The position numbers were made by a program, and so were the translations under genes. DNA of 64,000 bases, from NCBI RefSeq assembly GCF_001423245.1, contig NZ_LMOH01000025.1, positions 1,329 to 65,328 on the forward strand, in the 5' to 3' direction. Shown piece by piece: positions 50,890 to 60,084 of the stretch; position 1 is the stretch's first letter; every line of letters starts with the position of its first letter. The notes below the pieces were generated by a model. It saw only the letters and a program-made list of their open reading frames with translations, searched no databases and had not been told where the DNA came from. The stretch is from Aureimonas sp. Leaf324. Lineage in GTDB: Bacteria; Pseudomonadota; Alphaproteobacteria; Rhizobiales; Rhizobiaceae.

Positions 50890-52023
50890 ATGACACAACG
50901 CGGATACGGCGGACCGCTTCGCTACGTCCAGGGCTCGGGCGTCGCCTCCGATCTCGGCCGCTACGTCGCCCCGCTCGGCGACCGGGCGCTGGTGGTGATC
51001 GACGGCTTCTTCTGGGAGACGCTGCGCCCCGACCTCCAGTCGGCGCTGTCGGCCGCCGGGGTCGCGGCCGAGTTCGTGCGCTTCGGCGGCGAATCGTCGG
51101 ATGCCGAGATCGAACGCTGCGTGGCGGCTGGCCGCGAGGCCGGCGCGAAGTCCGTCGTCGGCATCGGCGGCGGCAAGGCGCTCGACACGGCCAAGATCAC
51201 CGCCTTCCACATCAGCGCGCGGATCGTGACCGTGCCGACCATCGCATCGACCGATTCGCCCACGAGCTCGCTCGGCGTGATCTATTCGCCGGACGGCGTC
51301 TACGACCGCGTGGTGCGCTGCGGGCGCAACCCGGACGTGGTGCTGGTCGACAGCGAACTGATCGTGAAGGCGCCGGCGCGCTTCCTGGCCGCCGGCATGG
51401 GCGACGCCCTCTCGACCTTCTACGAAGCCCGCTCCAACGTCGAGTCGCGATCCAACAACTACATCGGCGACGGCTACGCCACGACGATCGGCGGCTACCA
51501 GATCGCGAGAGCCTGCCACGACACCCTGATGCGCGACGGGCGCGCGGCCTACATCGCGGCACGAGACGGGCGCCTGACGACCGCGGTCGAGAACATCATC
51601 GAGGCCAACACGCTCCTCTCGGGCCTCGGCTTCGAAAACTGCGGCGTCTCCGGCGCGCACGGTATCCACGACGCGCTGACGGTCCTCGAGCCGGTGCACC
51701 ACTTCCTGCATGGCGAGAAGGTCGCATTCGGGGTCCTCTGCCTCCTCGTCCTCGAGAACCGGCCGCCGGCCGAGTTCGAGGAGGCCCTGTCCTTCTGCCG
51801 CGACGTCGGCCTGCCGACGACGCTCGCCGATCTCGGCCTGAAGGACGCCAGCGCCGCCGACATCGCCCGCGTCGGCGAGGCCGCGATGGTGCCGACCAAC
51901 GTCATCCATTCGGTCCCGGTGAAGCTGACGGCGCGCGCGATCTCGGACGCGATCTGGACCGCGAGCCATCTGGCCGAACGCGGCAGGACCACCGGCGGCG
52001 GAGGCTCTGCGCCGGGTCACTGA
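50890..52023 (+). CDS. Glycerol dehydrogenase (GldA)-like polyol dehydrogenase
   Basis: 377 residues. The NAD motif G-I-G-G-G-K-A-L-D-T-A-K is near residue 94, I-A-S-T-D-S-P-T-S near 118, and zinc ligands fall in A-G-M-G-D-A-L, G-A-H-G-I-H-D and F-L-H-G-E-K-V-A-F-G. This is the GldA branch of the Fe/Zn-ADH superfamily. The substrate could be glycerol, dihydroxyacetone or another small polyol or its ketone. It is the last gene of the GMC/SDR unit. Confidence 0.87.
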   Translation: MTQRGYGGPLRYVQGSGVASDLGRYVAPLGDRALVVIDGFFWETLRPDLQSALSAAGVAAEFVRFGGESSDAEIERCVAAGREAGAKSVVGIGGGKALDTAKITAFHISARIVTVPTIASTDSPTSSLGVIYSPDGVYDRVVRCGRNPDVVLVDSELIVKAPARFLAAGMGDALSTFYEARSNVESRSNNYIGDGYATTIGGYQIARACHDTLMRDGRAAYIAARDGRLTTAVENIIEANTLLSGLGFENCGVSGAHGIHDALTVLEPVHHFLHGEKVAFGVLCLLVLENRPPAEFEEALSFCRDVGLPTTLADLGLKDASAADIARVGEAAMVPTNVIHSVPVKLTARAISDAIWTASHLAERGRTTGGGGSAPGH

Positions 52024-52159
52024 ACCATAGACCCGCGACGCCGACCGGCCGGGCCGGGGCGGCGCCGCGGGGCCGGCGGCGTTAGGGTTAATCCTTCGTT
52101 GCATTTGCCGGCCGGCCGGTGCCGCGCGATATCCGTCGCGACGCCACAGGAGGTCGACG

Positions 52160-52318
52160 ATGCTGCCCCTCATGCCCGGCCCCGATCCGACCGCCTTCGG
52201 GGCCCTCGCCGTCGCCCTGACCATCGGTGCCGGCGGCGCGGTGCTGGCTCTTGCCGGGCTTCTCGGCTGGACGGCCGTCGAACTCGTCTGCCTGATCGAG
52301 CACTACGGCGAAGCTTGA
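52160..52318 (+). CDS. Small membrane protein (52 residues)
   Basis: The ATG is preceded by a perfect AGGAGG at 52148-52153 with 6-nt spacing. The 52-residue product has a Pro-rich head (M-L-P-L-M-P-G-P-D-P-T), one membrane helix of about 30 residues (G-A-L-A-V-A-L-T-I-G-A-G-G-A-V-L, continuing to L-L-G-W-T-A-V) and a short acidic tail (I-E-H-Y-G-E-A). No family is recognised. It lies between the GldA-like gene and a LysR gene. Confidence 0.6.
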   Translation: MLPLMPGPDPTAFGALAVALTIGAGGAVLALAGLLGWTAVELVCLIEHYGEA

Positions 52319-52368
52319 GACGCGGGCGATCCATTGCGAGCCGACCGGTCGGTCCATAGACTGCGGCT

Positions 52369-53265
52369 ATGATCGACCGCTACCACCTGCGCTACTTCCT
52401 CGCCGTGGTCGACACCGGCAACTTCTCGCGGGCGGCCGGCGCCTGCCACGTGTCGCAGCCGACCCTCTCGGTCGGCATCGCCAAGCTCGAGCAGGGGCTC
52501 GGGCAGACGCTCTTCCACCGCAGCAACCGGCGCGTCGAACTGACCCCGGCCGGTGCCGCCCTTCTCGCCCACGCCCGCGCGATCGAGGCAGGCTTTGCAG
52601 CGGCCGAGCGCGCGGCCTCCGGCAGCGCGACCGTGCCGGTGCTGCGGCTCGGCATCCTTTCCACCGTGCCCCGCCGCTGGACGGAGGATTTCCTCGTGCG
52701 ACACGCCCAAGACCGGGCGTCCGAAAGGCTGGAGATCGTGGAGGGGGGCGAGCGCGACCTGCGCACGCGCCTCGCACGCGGGCGGATCGACATGGCGCTG
52801 ACGATCCTACGCGACAAGGCCGACCGGACGAGCGGTCGCCTCGTCGTATCGGAAGGCTATTCCCTCGCCCTCGCCGCGACGCACCCCCTGTCCGGCCGCC
52901 CCGCCCTCCGTGCCGAGGACCTCGTCCACGAGCCGATGCTGGTGCGCCGCCACTGCGAGCTCCTGCCCGAGACCAGCCGCTTCTTCACCGCGCGCGGCGT
53001 GCGCCCCTTCTTTGCCGCCCGCACCACCAGCGACGACAAGGCGCTCGCCTATGTCCGGGCCGGCCTCGGGCTGACGGTGATGCCGGACGGCTTCGTGGAG
53101 GCGGGCGTCGCCAGGGTGCCGATGGAGGACTTCGCCTTCCGGCGCGATCTCGGCCTCGTCGCCGCCCCCCACGCCGACGCTCGGTCGCTGACTTCGGGAC
53201 GCACCGCCGACCGGCTGGCGGACGCCTGCACGGAGGCCGCATCACCGGCGCCGCGCCGACCATAA
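52369..53265 (+). CDS. LysR-family transcriptional regulator
   Basis: 298 residues. The helix-turn-helix reads F-S-R-A-A-G-A-C-H-V-S-Q-P-T-L-S-V-G-I-A-K-L-E at about residues 19-41, with L-F-H-R-S-N-R-R-V-E after it. The effector domain is of the CysB/CbbR type. It is co-directional with, and 91 bp upstream of, the isovaleryl-CoA dehydrogenase gene, so it may regulate that operon, though LysR targets are more often divergent. Confidence 0.87.
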   Translation: MIDRYHLRYFLAVVDTGNFSRAAGACHVSQPTLSVGIAKLEQGLGQTLFHRSNRRVELTPAGAALLAHARAIEAGFAAAERAASGSATVPVLRLGILSTVPRRWTEDFLVRHAQDRASERLEIVEGGERDLRTRLARGRIDMALTILRDKADRTSGRLVVSEGYSLALAATHPLSGRPALRAEDLVHEPMLVRRHCELLPETSRFFTARGVRPFFAARTTSDDKALAYVRAGLGLTVMPDGFVEAGVARVPMEDFAFRRDLGLVAAPHADARSLTSGRTADRLADACTEAASPAPRRP

Positions 53266-53356
53266 ATTTCGTCTATGATGAAGCCCGGCATCTTTCAATT
53301 TTGCCGGACGGGCGAAGCCACGTAGTCTCGCCCTTCGACAAGCTTGGGAGGGCGCG

Positions 53357-54526
53357 TTGGCGGACCTGGATTACGGCCTCGGCGAGATGGCGGACACGAT
53401 CCGCGACACCACGCGGCGCTTTGCGACGGACAGGATCGAGCCGATCGCCGCGGAGGTGGATCGCGAGGACCGCTTCGCCCGCGAGCTGTGGCCGCAGATG
53501 GGCGCGCTCGGGCTTCACGGCATCACCGTGGAGGAGGCCGACGGCGGCCTCGGGCTCGGCTATCTCGAACATCTCGTCGCCTGCGAGGAGGTGAGCCGCG
53601 CCTCGGCCGCGATCGGCCTCTCCTACGGCGCCCATTCGAACCTGTGCATCAACCAGATTCGCCGCTGGGCCACCCCGGAGCAGAAGGCGAAGTATCTGCC
53701 GAAGCTCGTGTCGGGCGAGCATGTCGGGAGCCTTGCCATGTCGGAAGCGGGCGCCGGCTCCGACGTCGTCTCGATGAAACTCAAGGCCGACAAGGTGGAC
53801 GGCGGCTGGCGCCTCAACGGCACCAAGTTCTGGATCACCAACGCGAGCCACGCCGACACGCTCGTGGTCTATGCCAAGACGGACCCGGAGGCCGGCTCCA
53901 AGGGTATCTCGACCTTCCTGATCGAGAAGGACTTTGCCGGCTTCTCGATCGGCCAGAAAATCGACAAGGTCGGCATGCGCGGCTCGCCGACGGCCGAACT
54001 CGTGTTCGACGACTGCTTCGTGCCCCACGAACAGCTGATGGGGCCGCTCAACGGCGGCGTGAAGGTGCTGATGTCGGGCCTCGACTACGAGCGCGTGGTG
54101 CTGTCCGGCATCCAGATCGGCATCATGCAGGCCTGCCTCGACGTGGTAGTGCCCTATGTGCGCGAGCGCCGGCAGTTCGGCCGCCCGATCGGCGATTTCC
54201 AGCTGATGCAGGCCAAGGTCGCCGACATGTATGTCGCGCTCAACGCCTCGCGCTCCTACTGCTACGCCGTCGCGAAGGCGTGCGACGCCGGCCGCGTCAC
54301 GCGGTTCGACGCGGCGGGCTGCATCCTGTTCGCGTCCGAGAGCGCAGTGCGCGTCGCCGGCGAGGCGATCCAGGCGCTCGGCGGCGCCGGCTACACGCGC
54401 GACTGGCCGGTGGAGCGCTACTGGCGCGACGCCAAGCTCCTCGACATCGGCGCCGGAACCAACGAGATGCGGCGCATGCTGGTCGGCCGCGAGCTGATCA
54501 AACACGACGCGCCGCGCGTGCAGTAG
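53357..54526 (+). CDS. ivd: Isovaleryl-CoA dehydrogenase
   Basis: 389 residues. The catalytic glutamate is in [11 protein letters not shown], the position used by isovaleryl-CoA dehydrogenase, while the C-terminal site reads G-A-G-T-N-E-M-R-R, without the E-G-T of other acyl-CoA dehydrogenases. That pair of features is diagnostic. The start is a TTG at 53357 with GGGAGG just upstream; the next ATG would remove the first ten residues. It forms 3-methylcrotonyl-CoA in leucine catabolism and is followed 7 bp later by mccB. Confidence 0.88.
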   Translation: MADLDYGLGEMADTIRDTTRRFATDRIEPIAAEVDREDRFARELWPQMGALGLHGITVEEADGGLGLGYLEHLVACEEVSRASAAIGLSYGAHSNLCINQIRRWATPEQKAKYLPKLVSGEHVGSLAMSEAGAGSDVVSMKLKADKVDGGWRLNGTKFWITNASHADTLVVYAKTDPEAGSKGISTFLIEKDFAGFSIGQKIDKVGMRGSPTAELVFDDCFVPHEQLMGPLNGGVKVLMSGLDYERVVLSGIQIGIMQACLDVVVPYVRERRQFGRPIGDFQLMQAKVADMYVALNASRSYCYAVAKACDAGRVTRFDAAGCILFASESAVRVAGEAIQALGGAGYTRDWPVERYWRDAKLLDIGAGTNEMRRMLVGRELIKHDAPRVQ

Positions 54527-54533
54527 GCCGGCG

Positions 54534-56129
54534 ATGCCGACGCTCCGCACGCTCGCCGACACCGCCTCGCCGGCCTTCGCCGCCCAGGACGCCCACAACC
54601 GCGCGCTCGCCGCGACGCTGCGCGAGACGACGGCCAGAACCGCGCTCGGCGGTTCGGCCGAGCACCGCGCCCGGCACGTCGCGCGCGGCAAGCTCCTGCC
54701 GCGCGACCGCGTCGCCCGGCTCCTCGACCCCGCCTCGCCCTTCCTCGAGATCGGGGCGCTCGCCGCCAACGGCCTCTACGGCGACGCCGCGCCCGGCGCC
54801 GGGATGATCGCCGGCATCGGCCGTGTGTCGGGGCGCGAATGCATGATCGTCGCCCACGACCCCACGGTGAAGGGCGGCGCCTATTTTCCGATGACGGTGA
54901 AGAAGCACCTGCGCGCGCAGGAGATCGCCTTCGAGAACCACCTCCCCTGCATCTATCTCGTGGATTCGGGCGGCGCCAACCTGCCCCATCAGGCCGAGGT
55001 CTTTCCCGACCGCGACCATTTCGGCCGCATCTTCTTCAACCAGGCGCAGATGTCGGCGGCGGGCATCCCGCAGATCGCCTGCGTCATGGGCTCGTGCACG
55101 GCGGGCGGCGCCTATGTGCCGGCGATGTGCGACGAGACGGTGATCGTCCGGAACCAGGGCACGATCTTCCTCGCCGGCCCGCCCCTGGTGAAGGCTGCGA
55201 CGGGCGAGGTGATCTCGGCCGAGGAGCTCGGCGGCGCCGAGACCCATGGCCGGCGCTCGGGCGTCGTCGACCACGTCGCCGAGGACGATACCCACGCGCT
55301 CCTCATCGTTCGCGACATCGTTGGCACGCTGAACCGGGCGAAGACGGTCGACATCGACCTTGCGCCCCCGCGCCCGCCGCTTCTCGACCCGGCCGAGCTC
55401 TACGGCATCGTGCCGACCGACCTTCGCACCACCTACGACGTGCGCGAGGTGATTGCGCGGCTCGTCGACGGGTCCGAGTTCCACGAGTTCAAGGCGCTCT
55501 ACGGCACGACGCTGGTCTGCGGCTTCGCGCGGATCTGGGGCATGCCGGTGGCGATCCTCGCCAACAACGGCGTCCTCTTTTCCGAGAGCGCTTTGAAGGG
55601 GGCGCATTTCATCGAGCTCGCCTGCCAGCGCCGCGTGCCCTTGTTGTTCCTGCAGAACATCTCGGGCTTCATGGTCGGCGGCAGGTACGAGGGCGAGGGC
55701 ATCGCCAAGAACGGCGCCAAGCTCGTGACCGCGGTCGCGACCGCGACCGTCCCGAAGGTGACGATCATCATCGGCGGCAGCTTCGGCGCCGGCAACTACG
55801 GCATGTGCGGACGGGCCTACAGCCCGCGCTTCCTGTTCTCCTGGCCGAACGCGCGCATCTCGGTCATGGGCGGCGAACAGGCGGCGAGCGTGCTCGCGAC
55901 CGTCCACCGCGACGCCGACACGTGGACGCCCGAGGAAGCCGAGGCCTTCAAGGCGCCGATCCGCCAGACATACGAGGACGAGGGCAACCCCTACTACGCC
56001 ACCGCCCGCCTCTGGGACGACGGCATCATCGATCCCGCCGAGACCCGCGACGTCCTCGGCCTCGCCTTCTCGGCGACGCTCAACGCCCCCATCCCGGAGC
56101 GCCCGCGCGCCGGCCTGTTCCGGATGTGA
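54534..56129 (+). CDS. mccB: Methylcrotonyl-CoA carboxylase, carboxyltransferase (beta) subunit
   Basis: 531 residues, the normal MCC beta length. It has [11 protein letters not shown] near residue 50, [11 protein letters not shown] near 140, a [11 protein letters not shown] and [15 protein letters not shown]. It transfers CO2 from biotin to 3-methylcrotonyl-CoA. Position between ivd and the biotin subunit supports MCC over propionyl- or geranyl-CoA carboxylase, although geranyl cannot be excluded by eye. Confidence 0.9.
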   Translation: MPTLRTLADTASPAFAAQDAHNRALAATLRETTARTALGGSAEHRARHVARGKLLPRDRVARLLDPASPFLEIGALAANGLYGDAAPGAGMIAGIGRVSGRECMIVAHDPTVKGGAYFPMTVKKHLRAQEIAFENHLPCIYLVDSGGANLPHQAEVFPDRDHFGRIFFNQAQMSAAGIPQIACVMGSCTAGGAYVPAMCDETVIVRNQGTIFLAGPPLVKAATGEVISAEELGGAETHGRRSGVVDHVAEDDTHALLIVRDIVGTLNRAKTVDIDLAPPRPPLLDPAELYGIVPTDLRTTYDVREVIARLVDGSEFHEFKALYGTTLVCGFARIWGMPVAILANNGVLFSESALKGAHFIELACQRRVPLLFLQNISGFMVGGRYEGEGIAKNGAKLVTAVATATVPKVTIIIGGSFGAGNYGMCGRAYSPRFLFSWPNARISVMGGEQAASVLATVHRDADTWTPEEAEAFKAPIRQTYEDEGNPYYATARLWDDGIIDPAETRDVLGLAFSATLNAPIPERPRAGLFRM

Positions 56130-56131
56130 CG

Positions 56132-57985
56132 ATGATCAGCAGTCTCCTCATCGCGAATCGCGGCGAGATCGCCCGCCGCATCATCCGCACCGCCAGGCGT
56201 CTCGGGATCCGGACCATCGCGGTCCATTCCGACGTCGACGCCGGCATGCCCTTCGTGGCCGAAGCCGACGAGGCGGTTCCGATCGGCACGGCCGCCGCCA
56301 GCGACAGCTATCTCCGGCAGGACCGCATCCTCGAGGCCGCGCGGGCGACGGGCGCCGAGGCCATTCATCCCGGCTACGGCTTCCTGTCCGAGAACGCCGA
56401 GTTCGCGGAGGCCGTGGTCGCGGCCGGGCTCGTCTGGGTCGGCGCGCCCGCTAGCGCAATCCGCGCCATGGGCCTGAAGGACGCCGCCAAGGCGCGGATG
56501 ATCGAGGCCGGCGTGCCGGTGACGCCGGGCTATCTCGGTGCCGACCAAAGCCTCGAGCGCCTGACGCGCGAGGCGGAGACGATCGGCACGCCGCTCCTCA
56601 TCAAGGCGGTGGCGGGCGGTGGCGGCAAGGGCATGCGCCGGGTCGACGCTCTAGCGGATTTTCCCGGCCTCCTGGAAAGCTGCCGGCGCGAGGCGGCGGC
56701 CTCGTTCGGCGACGATCGCGTGCTTCTGGAGCGCTACATCACCGCCCCGCGCCATATCGAGGTGCAGGTCTTCGGCGACACCCACGGCAACGTCGTCCAC
56801 CTCTTCGAGCGCGACTGCTCGCTGCAGCGGCGCCACCAGAAGGTGATCGAGGAGGCCCCCGCCCCCGGCATGAACGAGGCGACCCGCCGCGCCGTCTGCG
56901 ATGCCGCGGTGCGCGCCGCCAAGGCCGTCGACTATGTCGGCGCCGGCACGATCGAGTTCATCGCCGACGGATCGGAAGGTCTTCGCGCCGACCGGATCTG
57001 GTTCATGGAGATGAATACGCGGCTGCAGGTCGAACACCCCGTGACGGAAGCGATCACCGGCCAGGACCTCGTGGAATGGCAGCTGCGCGTGGCGAGCGGC
57101 GAGCCGCTGCCGCTCGCTCAGGACGCACTGCGGATCGACGGCTGGGCGATGGAGGCGCGCCTCTACGCCGAGAACCCGGCGACGGGCTTCCTCCCCTCGA
57201 TCGGGCCGGTCGAGCGCCTGCGGTTCCCACCGAACATCCGGATCGACAGCGGCGTCGAGGAAGGCGGCACGATCACGCCCTTCTACGACCCGATGATCGC
57301 CAAGCTCGTCGTCCACGGCGCGACGCGCGAGATGGCGGCGGGGCGCCTGTCGGCGGCGGCTGGTGGTACGCAAGTCTGGCCGTTGAAGACCAATGCCGGC
57401 TTCCTCGCGCGCGCGGCCGCTCATCCCGACTTCGTATCGGGCCGGGTCGACACCGGCTTCATCGAGCGCCACGCCGCGGACCTCGTCCCGCCTGTCGAGC
57501 CGACGGCCGCGGTGGTGGAGGCGGCCGCCTCGGGCCTGTTGCCCGAGCCCGGCCGCGATCCCTGGAGCGCCCTTCAGGGCTTCCGCCTCAACGCCGCGCC
57601 CGACAGGGCCGTCGACGTGATCGTCGGCGGGACGCCGCACCGCGTCGTCCCCCGCCGCCACCCCGGCGTGACGACGGCGGACGGCGTCGTCTACTCGGCC
57701 GGCGATGCCTTCGCCTTCGGACCGCCGCGAGCCGAGGTCGGCGGGAAGGCAAGCGAGGGGGACGGCGCGATCCTGTCGCCGATGCCGGGCGCGGTGATCG
57801 CCGTGCATGTGCGCGAGGGGCAGGCGGTCGCCAAGGGCGAGCCGCTCCTCGTGCTGGAGGCGATGAAGATGGAGCAGGCGCTGCTGGCGCCGTTTGCCGG
57901 CACCGTCGCCCTGCTCAAGGTGGAACGGGGCGCGCAGGTGCCCGAAGGCATGCTGCTGGCCCGCATCGAACGGACGGAGGACTGA
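56132..57985 (+). CDS. mccA: Methylcrotonyl-CoA carboxylase, biotin (alpha) subunit
   Basis: 617 residues. The biotin carboxylase part (1-450) has L-L-I-A-N-R-G-E-I-A-R-R-I, H-P-G-Y-G-F-L-S-E-N, A-V-A-G-G-G-G-K-G-M and E-M-N-T-R-L-Q-V-E-H-P-V-T-E. The C-terminal carrier domain ends in L-E-A-M-K-M-E with biotinyl Lys579. It starts 2 bp after mccB and its stop overlaps the MaoC gene by 1 nt. Confidence 0.9.
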   Translation: MISSLLIANRGEIARRIIRTARRLGIRTIAVHSDVDAGMPFVAEADEAVPIGTAAASDSYLRQDRILEAARATGAEAIHPGYGFLSENAEFAEAVVAAGLVWVGAPASAIRAMGLKDAAKARMIEAGVPVTPGYLGADQSLERLTREAETIGTPLLIKAVAGGGGKGMRRVDALADFPGLLESCRREAAASFGDDRVLLERYITAPRHIEVQVFGDTHGNVVHLFERDCSLQRRHQKVIEEAPAPGMNEATRRAVCDAAVRAAKAVDYVGAGTIEFIADGSEGLRADRIWFMEMNTRLQVEHPVTEAITGQDLVEWQLRVASGEPLPLAQDALRIDGWAMEARLYAENPATGFLPSIGPVERLRFPPNIRIDSGVEEGGTITPFYDPMIAKLVVHGATREMAAGRLSAAAGGTQVWPLKTNAGFLARAAAHPDFVSGRVDTGFIERHAADLVPPVEPTAAVVEAAASGLLPEPGRDPWSALQGFRLNAAPDRAVDVIVGGTPHRVVPRRHPGVTTADGVVYSAGDAFAFGPPRAEVGGKASEGDGAILSPMPGAVIAVHVREGQAVAKGEPLLVLEAMKMEQALLAPFAGTVALLKVERGAQVPEGMLLARIERTED

Positions 57986-58440
57986 TGGCCGGGCGCCTTT
58001 TCGACGACTGGACCGTGGGCGACCGGATCGTCCACGAAATCCGCCGCACGGTGACGGAGACCGACAATCTCCTGTTCACGGTGATGACCCACAACCCGCA
58101 GCCGCTCCATCTCGATGCGGAGGCCGCGCGCGCCAGCGAGTTCGGGCAGATCCTCGTCAACGGGACCTACACGTTCGCGCTGATGGTCGGCCTGTCCGTC
58201 GGCGACACGACCCTCGGCACGCTCGTCGCCAATCTCGGCTACGACAAGCTGGCGATGCCCCGACCCGTCTTCATCGGCGACACGCTGCGGGCCGAGACCG
58301 AGGTCCATGCGCTGAAGGAGAGCCGCTCGCGCCCCGGAGCCGGCATCGTCACCTTCGCGCACCGCATGCTCAACCAACGCGACGAGATCGTCTGCGAATG
58401 CCTGCGCACCGCGCTGGTCAAGCGGAGGGCCGCGCCATGA
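57985..58440 (+). CDS. MaoC-family acyl-CoA hydratase
   Basis: 151 residues, single hot-dog domain. M-T-H-N-P-Q-P-L-H-L-D near residues 35-45 is the hydratase-2 motif with the catalytic Asn-His pair region, then G-Q-I-L-V-N-G-T-Y-T. In this operon it could hydrate 3-methylglutaconyl-CoA in place of the usual crotonase-type enzyme, or serve a mesaconyl/methylmalyl-type step with the CitE-like lyase that follows. Coupled by overlaps on both sides. Confidence 0.85.
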   Translation: MAGRLFDDWTVGDRIVHEIRRTVTETDNLLFTVMTHNPQPLHLDAEAARASEFGQILVNGTYTFALMVGLSVGDTTLGTLVANLGYDKLAMPRPVFIGDTLRAETEVHALKESRSRPGAGIVTFAHRMLNQRDEIVCECLRTALVKRRAAP

Positions 58441-59288
58441 GCCTGCGCTCGCTCCTCTTCGTGCCGGGCGACCGGCCGGACCGCTTCGCCAAGGCCGAGG
58501 CGAGCGGCGCCGATGCGCTGATCCTCGACCTCGAGGATGCCGTGGCTTCCAGCGCCAAGGATGGCGCGCGCCGGGCGGTGGCCGAACGCCTGCGGGCCCC
58601 GCGCGGGCGGTCGCGCCTCTTCGTGCGCGTCAATCCGCTGGGCACGCCGCTCTTCGACGCCGACATCGCGGCGCTGGCAAGCCTCGCCCCCGATGCCGTG
58701 GTGCTGCCGAAGGCCGAAGGGGCGCGAAGCGTCCTCGCCTGCGCCGAGCGCCTCTCCCGGCACCGCATCGCCGCGCCGATCCTGCCGATTGCCACGGAAA
58801 CGCCCGCTGCGATCTTCGGCCTCGGCAGCTATGGCGAGGTGCGGGACCATCTCGCCGGCCTCACCTGGGGTGCGGAGGATCTGCCGGCGGCGATCGGGGC
58901 CAGCACCGCCCGCGAGATCGACGGCCGCTTCACGCCCCCTTACGAGATCGCCCGCTCGCTGACGCTGTTTGCCGCCCACGCGGCCGGCAGCGCAGCGATC
59001 GAGACGGTCTATCCCGCCTTCAAGGACGAGGCCGGGCTCGACGCCTTTGCCCGGCGGGCCGCGCGCGACGGGTTCACCGGCATGATCGCGATCCACCCGG
59101 CCCAGGTCCCGGTGATCAACGCCGCCTTCACCCCGAGCGCGGATGCCGTCGCCGGCGCCCGGCGCATCGTCGAAGCCTTCGCCGCCGCCCCCGACGCCGG
59201 GGCGCTTCAGGTGGACGGGCGGATGGTCGACGCGCCGCACCTCGCCCAGGCCCGCAAGCTTCTCGCCCGCATGGAACGCCCCGCATGA
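58437..59288 (+). CDS. CitE-like CoA-ester lyase (citrate lyase beta / malyl-CoA lyase family)
   Basis: 283 residues. It has R-S-L-L-F-V-P-G-D-R-P-D-R near residues 4-16, I-L-D-L-E-D-A-V near 29, R-V-N-P-L-G-T near 63, P-I-A-T-E-T-P-A-A-I near 120 and W-G-A-E-D-L near 143, all canonical for the magnesium-dependent CitE/HpcH fold. It should cleave a 3-hydroxyacyl-CoA of malyl type. An HMG-CoA lyase gene is absent nearby, so it may act in its place or in a citramalyl/methylmalyl step. ATGA overlaps at both ends. Confidence 0.87.
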   Translation: MSLRSLLFVPGDRPDRFAKAEASGADALILDLEDAVASSAKDGARRAVAERLRAPRGRSRLFVRVNPLGTPLFDADIAALASLAPDAVVLPKAEGARSVLACAERLSRHRIAAPILPIATETPAAIFGLGSYGEVRDHLAGLTWGAEDLPAAIGASTAREIDGRFTPPYEIARSLTLFAAHAAGSAAIETVYPAFKDEAGLDAFARRAARDGFTGMIAIHPAQVPVINAAFTPSADAVAGARRIVEAFAAAPDAGALQVDGRMVDAPHLAQARKLLARMERPA

Positions 59289-60076
59289 CATCCGACGAGC
59301 CCGCCTGCTTCTTCCGGCGCGAGGGCGACCACGCCTTTCGCGCGACCCGCCTCACCGAGGGCGCCTGGAACCCGGCCGAGCAGCACATCGCGCCGGCGCT
59401 CGGGCTGATCGGCCACGCGATCGAGGCGGACATGCGCGCGCGGCGCGGCGACGATCCCTTGGTCCTGTCGCGCCTGTCCTACGACATCCTCGGCGTCATC
59501 CCGATCGGCCTCGTCAGCATCGAGACCGAGGTCATCCGGCCGGGCCGGACGATCGAGCTCGTGGAAGCCAGACTCCTCTACGACGGGCGTCCTTGCGTCC
59601 TCGCCCGCGCCTGGGCGCTGAAGGCCTACGACACCGACGCGATCGCCGGCACGGCGCTCGACCCGATCCCGGCGCGCGAGACCTTAAGTGAGCACACGTT
59701 CGACGGCGTCTGGGCGGGCGCCTGCGTGCGCACGCTGGACGGGCGGCGCGAGCAGTTGGGCGAGGGCCGCGCGCGCGGCTGGCTCAGCACCGACGTCGCG
59801 CTGATCGGCGGCGAGGCGGTCGGTCCGACGGCGCGCACGCTGGGGCTCGTCGACTTCGCCAACGGGATCACGCCGCGCTGCGGCCCGGAAACGGCGCTCT
59901 TCCCCAATGTCGACCTGACGGTCCATCTCCTGCGCGAGCCCGTCGGCGAATGGCTCGGCTTCGACACGGCGGTGAGCTTCGGCTCGGTCGGCATCGGCCT
60001 CACCCATTCGATCCTGCACGACGCGCACGGGCCGCTCGGCTCGGTGTCGCAGAGCCTGACGGTGCGCCCGCGCTGA
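59285..60076 (+). CDS. Thioesterase-like protein (double hot-dog, TesB-like)
   Basis: 263 residues. It has W-N-P-A-E-Q-H-I-A-P near residue 27, L-S-R-L-S-Y-D-I-L-G near 58, I-E-L-V-E-A-R-L-L-Y-D-G near 92 and a C-terminal W-L-G-F-D-T-A-V-S-F-G-S-V-G-I-G with a following S-Q-S-L-T-V. This pattern belongs to acyl-CoA thioesterase-like double hot-dog proteins often annotated as thioesterase family. It may release a free acid or recycle CoA for this operon. It is last in the unit and converges with the PaaK-like gene 8 bp away. Confidence 0.7.
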   Translation: MTSDEPACFFRREGDHAFRATRLTEGAWNPAEQHIAPALGLIGHAIEADMRARRGDDPLVLSRLSYDILGVIPIGLVSIETEVIRPGRTIELVEARLLYDGRPCVLARAWALKAYDTDAIAGTALDPIPARETLSEHTFDGVWAGACVRTLDGRREQLGEGRARGWLSTDVALIGGEAVGPTARTLGLVDFANGITPRCGPETALFPNVDLTVHLLREPVGEWLGFDTAVSFGSVGIGLTHSILHDAHGPLGSVSQSLTVRPR

Positions 60077-60084
60077 GGCTTCCT

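Noticed and set aside
47963-50896. Open minus-strand frame of about 980 codons opposite the GMC oxidoreductase and SDR genes
   Set aside because: Shadow frame: repetitive Arg/Gly/Asp-rich product without motifs, opposite two well-supported genes.
54839-56131. A plus-strand frame that joins upstream sequence to mccA, suggesting a much larger protein
   Set aside because: The upstream part is the +1 frame of mccB and has no biotin carboxylase or carboxyltransferase motifs. The ATG at 56132 gives a complete, normal-length MccA.
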